Positions 62,183 through 64,000 of a DNA stretch of 64,000 nucleotides are shown here, in pieces. Where the stretch lies: NCBI GenBank assembly GCA_031292355.1, contig JARLHI010000030.1, positions 269,721 through 333,720 of the forward strand, given 5' to 3'. The first letter of the stretch is position 1, and the number at the start of each line of letters is the position of its first letter. The notes under the pieces were generated by a model. That model was not told where the DNA came from and searched no databases. It was given only the letters and a program-made list of their open reading frames with translations. A program made the translations under genes and the position numbers. This DNA is from Candidatus Obscuribacterales bacterium (GTDB lineage: Bacteria > Cyanobacteriota > Vampirovibrionia > Obscuribacterales > Obscuribacteraceae).

Positions 62183-63901
62183 TCAGGCAGGGCGAGTGTA
62201 GTTATCTGGAAGCGCAAACTCTGACTTTCTTTCGGGCGACATACTCCACGGTAGAAATTTTTCGATTGACGGCGGTGGAATTCCCGGAGTCAAAGAACAT
62301 TCGTTAAAGTAGTCCAGAAGTAAAGCTTGCGGGTCCAAGCCATTTGTGAGCCATGTTTGAAAGAGGCTAAAAAGTTTGATGTTCATTTGACCTGCCCATT
62401 CAACACCGCTTCCGTAGCTGTTCTTTCGACTGATCACGCAAGGTCGAAGGAGGCGTTCTGCTCTGTTGTTCTCCAACGGAATTTCTCGGTGGGCAAGGAA
62501 CAAGGAAAGTCCGTCCCAGTGCGTTTTGAGACTTTTTAAAATGGTTTTTTGTTCTGGGCTAGATACTTTATTCATCTGTTCTTTGCACTTGGATTTTATG
62601 TATTCCATGTGTGAGGAAATTTCAGATGAGGTCGCCGCCCAGGCTCGACTAAGTCCTGCTCCAGTTTTTGATAGTTTATTGAGGGCGTGATGCAGGGAAA
62701 AAAGTTTGGAAAAATCGAGAAGCCAGTCTTTCGCCCACGCCTTGTGTTTAGGCATTCCCTCGTAGACTCTCAGAAAATCACGTCGGACGTGGACCCAGCA
62801 CCACGCATTCTGGATCGCTTCAGGCAGACTTTTGTAGGACGAGAATCTATCGCTCATCAAAGTGCCTGATGAACCGGCCAAAAATTCGTTAGGAACAGCA
62901 CTGCCGCGACTTTGAGAAAGAATATATGCAATTGCTTCGTAGCCGGCAATCACCCAGACCCACCATTTTTTACGATTTCTTTTGCCATCATTTTCCGAAA
63001 AAACACGCCAGCCAGTTTCATCGGCATTCCAAAAAGATTCGCCCCGGCAGTGGTTTTCGATTGCTTGGTAGAGCCCTGTTATCATCTCATTGATTTTACT
63101 GAAGCCGCCGGTGATTGTTCCAGCAGAAATGTTTAAACCCCTTAGAGACAGGTCTTTGAGCATTCTGTTTGTTGGCACGCCATGCAAAAATTTCCATACG
63201 CAGAGGTGAACCCAAAGATTGTTTCCGATGTTTGTCCTAGGATACAACCTCGGCGGGGCAGGTGCCGTGATGATCTTTCGTCCACCACACTTGCAGTTTG
63301 TGGCGTAGCGTTTTCTGAAATACTTCAATTGATACAAATGCGACTCTAGTTCTGAGATGGTTGAATCGTCAGTGCCTGGCAGACAGGTGTATGGTTTTGA
63401 GCAATCAGGGCAGAAGGAATTTTTCAAATCCAGAACAATTTCTTCCGACGCAAACTGAGCTTGCTGACTGCGTCCGTGACCTTTACTTCCGGGTTGCTGT
63501 CCTCGATTTCGTTTGACTTCATCAGTTGTTCTATCTTCGTCATCGGCATCTCTTTCTGCAGCCTGCGCAAGATTTTCGTCGTCTTCAACAATGTTTTTTT
63601 CAGATTTCTGACCAAATTTATCCTTACGAAAATACGCAAGTTGCTTGTTTGCGCTGTCCAGTGAACTCTGAGCCTTCTTGAGTTGTTTCTTCAGATCTTT
63701 GTTTTCTGAGTTCAACTCTCGAACTCGGCTTTGAAGTCGTCGGCACTCGGTCTCCAGCACATCGATTTTCTTGAGCAATGATTCAATGCGCTGTTCGCTT
63801 CGCATCCAGCGCGATTCCATGTAACTAAGTCTCTTCTCCAGAGACTTGATCAGAGCTGACACAGCGGGGTCAATTTTATTCGGTAGGATGCCTTTTGCCA
63901 T
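62183..63901 (-). CDS. IS66 family transposase (TnpC)
   Basis: The 572-residue DDE transposase has an N-terminal coiled coil (about 20-95, with leucine heptads), a zinc-finger region (CPDCSKPY and CKCGG), and the catalytic core. The acidic triad reads Asp294 (FWNADETGW), Asp351 (LMSDRFSSY) and Glu482 (NNRAERLLR). The C-terminal IS66 motif SRKNSYGSG is present. Frame and motifs are intact, so the element may be active. Confidence 0.95.
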   Translation of the reverse strand: MAKGILPNKIDPAVSALIKSLEKRLSYMESRWMRSEQRIESLLKKIDVLETECRRLQSRVRELNSENKDLKKQLKKAQSSLDSANKQLAYFRKDKFGQKSEKNIVEDDENLAQAAERDADDEDRTTDEVKRNRGQQPGSKGHGRSQQAQFASEEIVLDLKNSFCPDCSKPYTCLPGTDDSTISELESHLYQLKYFRKRYATNCKCGGRKIITAPAPPRLYPRTNIGNNLWVHLCVWKFLHGVPTNRMLKDLSLRGLNISAGTITGGFSKINEMITGLYQAIENHCRGESFWNADETGWRVFSENDGKRNRKKWWVWVIAGYEAIAYILSQSRGSAVPNEFLAGSSGTLMSDRFSSYKSLPEAIQNAWCWVHVRRDFLRVYEGMPKHKAWAKDWLLDFSKLFSLHHALNKLSKTGAGLSRAWAATSSEISSHMEYIKSKCKEQMNKVSSPEQKTILKSLKTHWDGLSLFLAHREIPLENNRAERLLRPCVISRKNSYGSGVEWAGQMNIKLFSLFQTWLTNGLDPQALLLDYFNECSLTPGIPPPSIEKFLPWSMSPERKSEFALPDNYTRPA

Positions 63902-63975
63902 GACAAAAGCATGATCCTTTCTTGTTCAAAAGGCCATCCTTGATTACTGCTTTTGAAATGAAATTTCCCTTACCA

Positions 63976-64000
63976 CATCACGGGTACACCGAATACTTAC
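63976..64000 (-). repeat. Right terminal inverted repeat of IS66 element
   Basis: Reads GTAAGTATTCGG on the minus strand from base 64000, the last base of the window. Confidence 0.88.

Larger units (their letters stand above)
62085..64000 (-). mobile_element. Complete IS66-family element, single-ORF (ISBst12-like)
   Basis: Terminal inverted repeats of about 25 bases (22 identical) start GTAAGTATTCGG at 62085 and, reversed, at 64000. They enclose one transposase gene and no tnpA or tnpB, the pattern of the ISBst12 subgroup of IS66. The total is 1916 bp. The 8 bases left of the element are CATCAGTC, the expected target duplication if the same octamer follows base 64000. Confidence 0.88.

Overview
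The window reads as chromosomal DNA of a free-living diderm bacterium of moderate GC content. It encodes a TonB-ExbB-ExbD energiser, tripartite RND efflux parts, FtsEX, an RNase E/G and a replicative-helicase-loader-type DUF721 protein. It also carries many secreted Pro/Thr/Ala-rich proteins of no recognisable family. This mixture (cyanobacteria-like housekeeping genes, no photosynthesis genes, many lineage-specific exported proteins) would suit a non-photosynthetic relative of cyanobacteria such as Vampirovibrionia/Obscuribacterales. That placement is inference from gene content only; no rRNA or tRNA gene was seen to test it.

Layout. 0-6 kb: a TPR protein, a DUF445 membrane protein, a membrane-anchored Ser/Thr kinase and an unrecognised Gln-tract protein. 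6-13 kb: uvrA, a Fur-type regulator with feoA, a zinc-ribbon protein, an S1-like protein and an aspartate-semialdehyde dehydrogenase of the archaeal/fungal type. 13-17.6 kb: a Tat-exported propeller-like lipoprotein facing a four-gene operon that is a duplicated two-gene module (HTTM membrane protein plus small anchored partner). 17.6-23 kb: RNase E/G with a His/Asp-rich tail, and upstream of it a radical SAM-DUF2344 fusion protein. 23-30 kb: an exported alpha/beta hydrolase, a thioredoxin-like protein without CxxC, a PHP phosphoesterase with a YmdB-type phosphodiesterase, a coiled-coil secreted protein and Hsp20. 30-41 kb: a short GGDEF protein, an APC permease, secreted unknowns, a BASS transporter, two cyclophilins (one exported, one cytosolic), ftsE-ftsX and a DUF721-zinc ribbon protein. 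41-53 kb: an SCP2 protein, then a likely seven-gene minus-strand operon: tonB fusion, exbB, exbD, aroE, RND adaptor and two RND pumps. 53-62 kb: a secreted Ala-rich protein, a zinc-ribbon protein with a repeated LRSPLLGG motif, another secreted unknown, miaA, a small unknown, nicotinate phosphoribosyltransferase and a secreted Ada-like zinc-binding protein. 62-64 kb: a complete single-ORF IS66-family element whose right inverted repeat ends at the last base of the window. Its left end is inserted in the Ada-like gene and supplies that gene's stop codon.

How the genes work together. Fur and FeoA form an iron-related pair. RNase E/G and the radical SAM protein form a conserved RNA/translation-linked neighbourhood. 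The TonB/ExbBD-RND operon couples proton-motive-force energisation and efflux at the envelope, with a shikimate-pathway gene in the middle. FtsEX links the envelope to division. The strongest candidates for undescribed biology are the LRSPLLGG repeat protein (55.1-56.9 kb), the duplicated HTTM/partner operon (14.6-17.6 kb), the TonB fusion operon (41.7-53 kb) and the His-rich RNase E tail.
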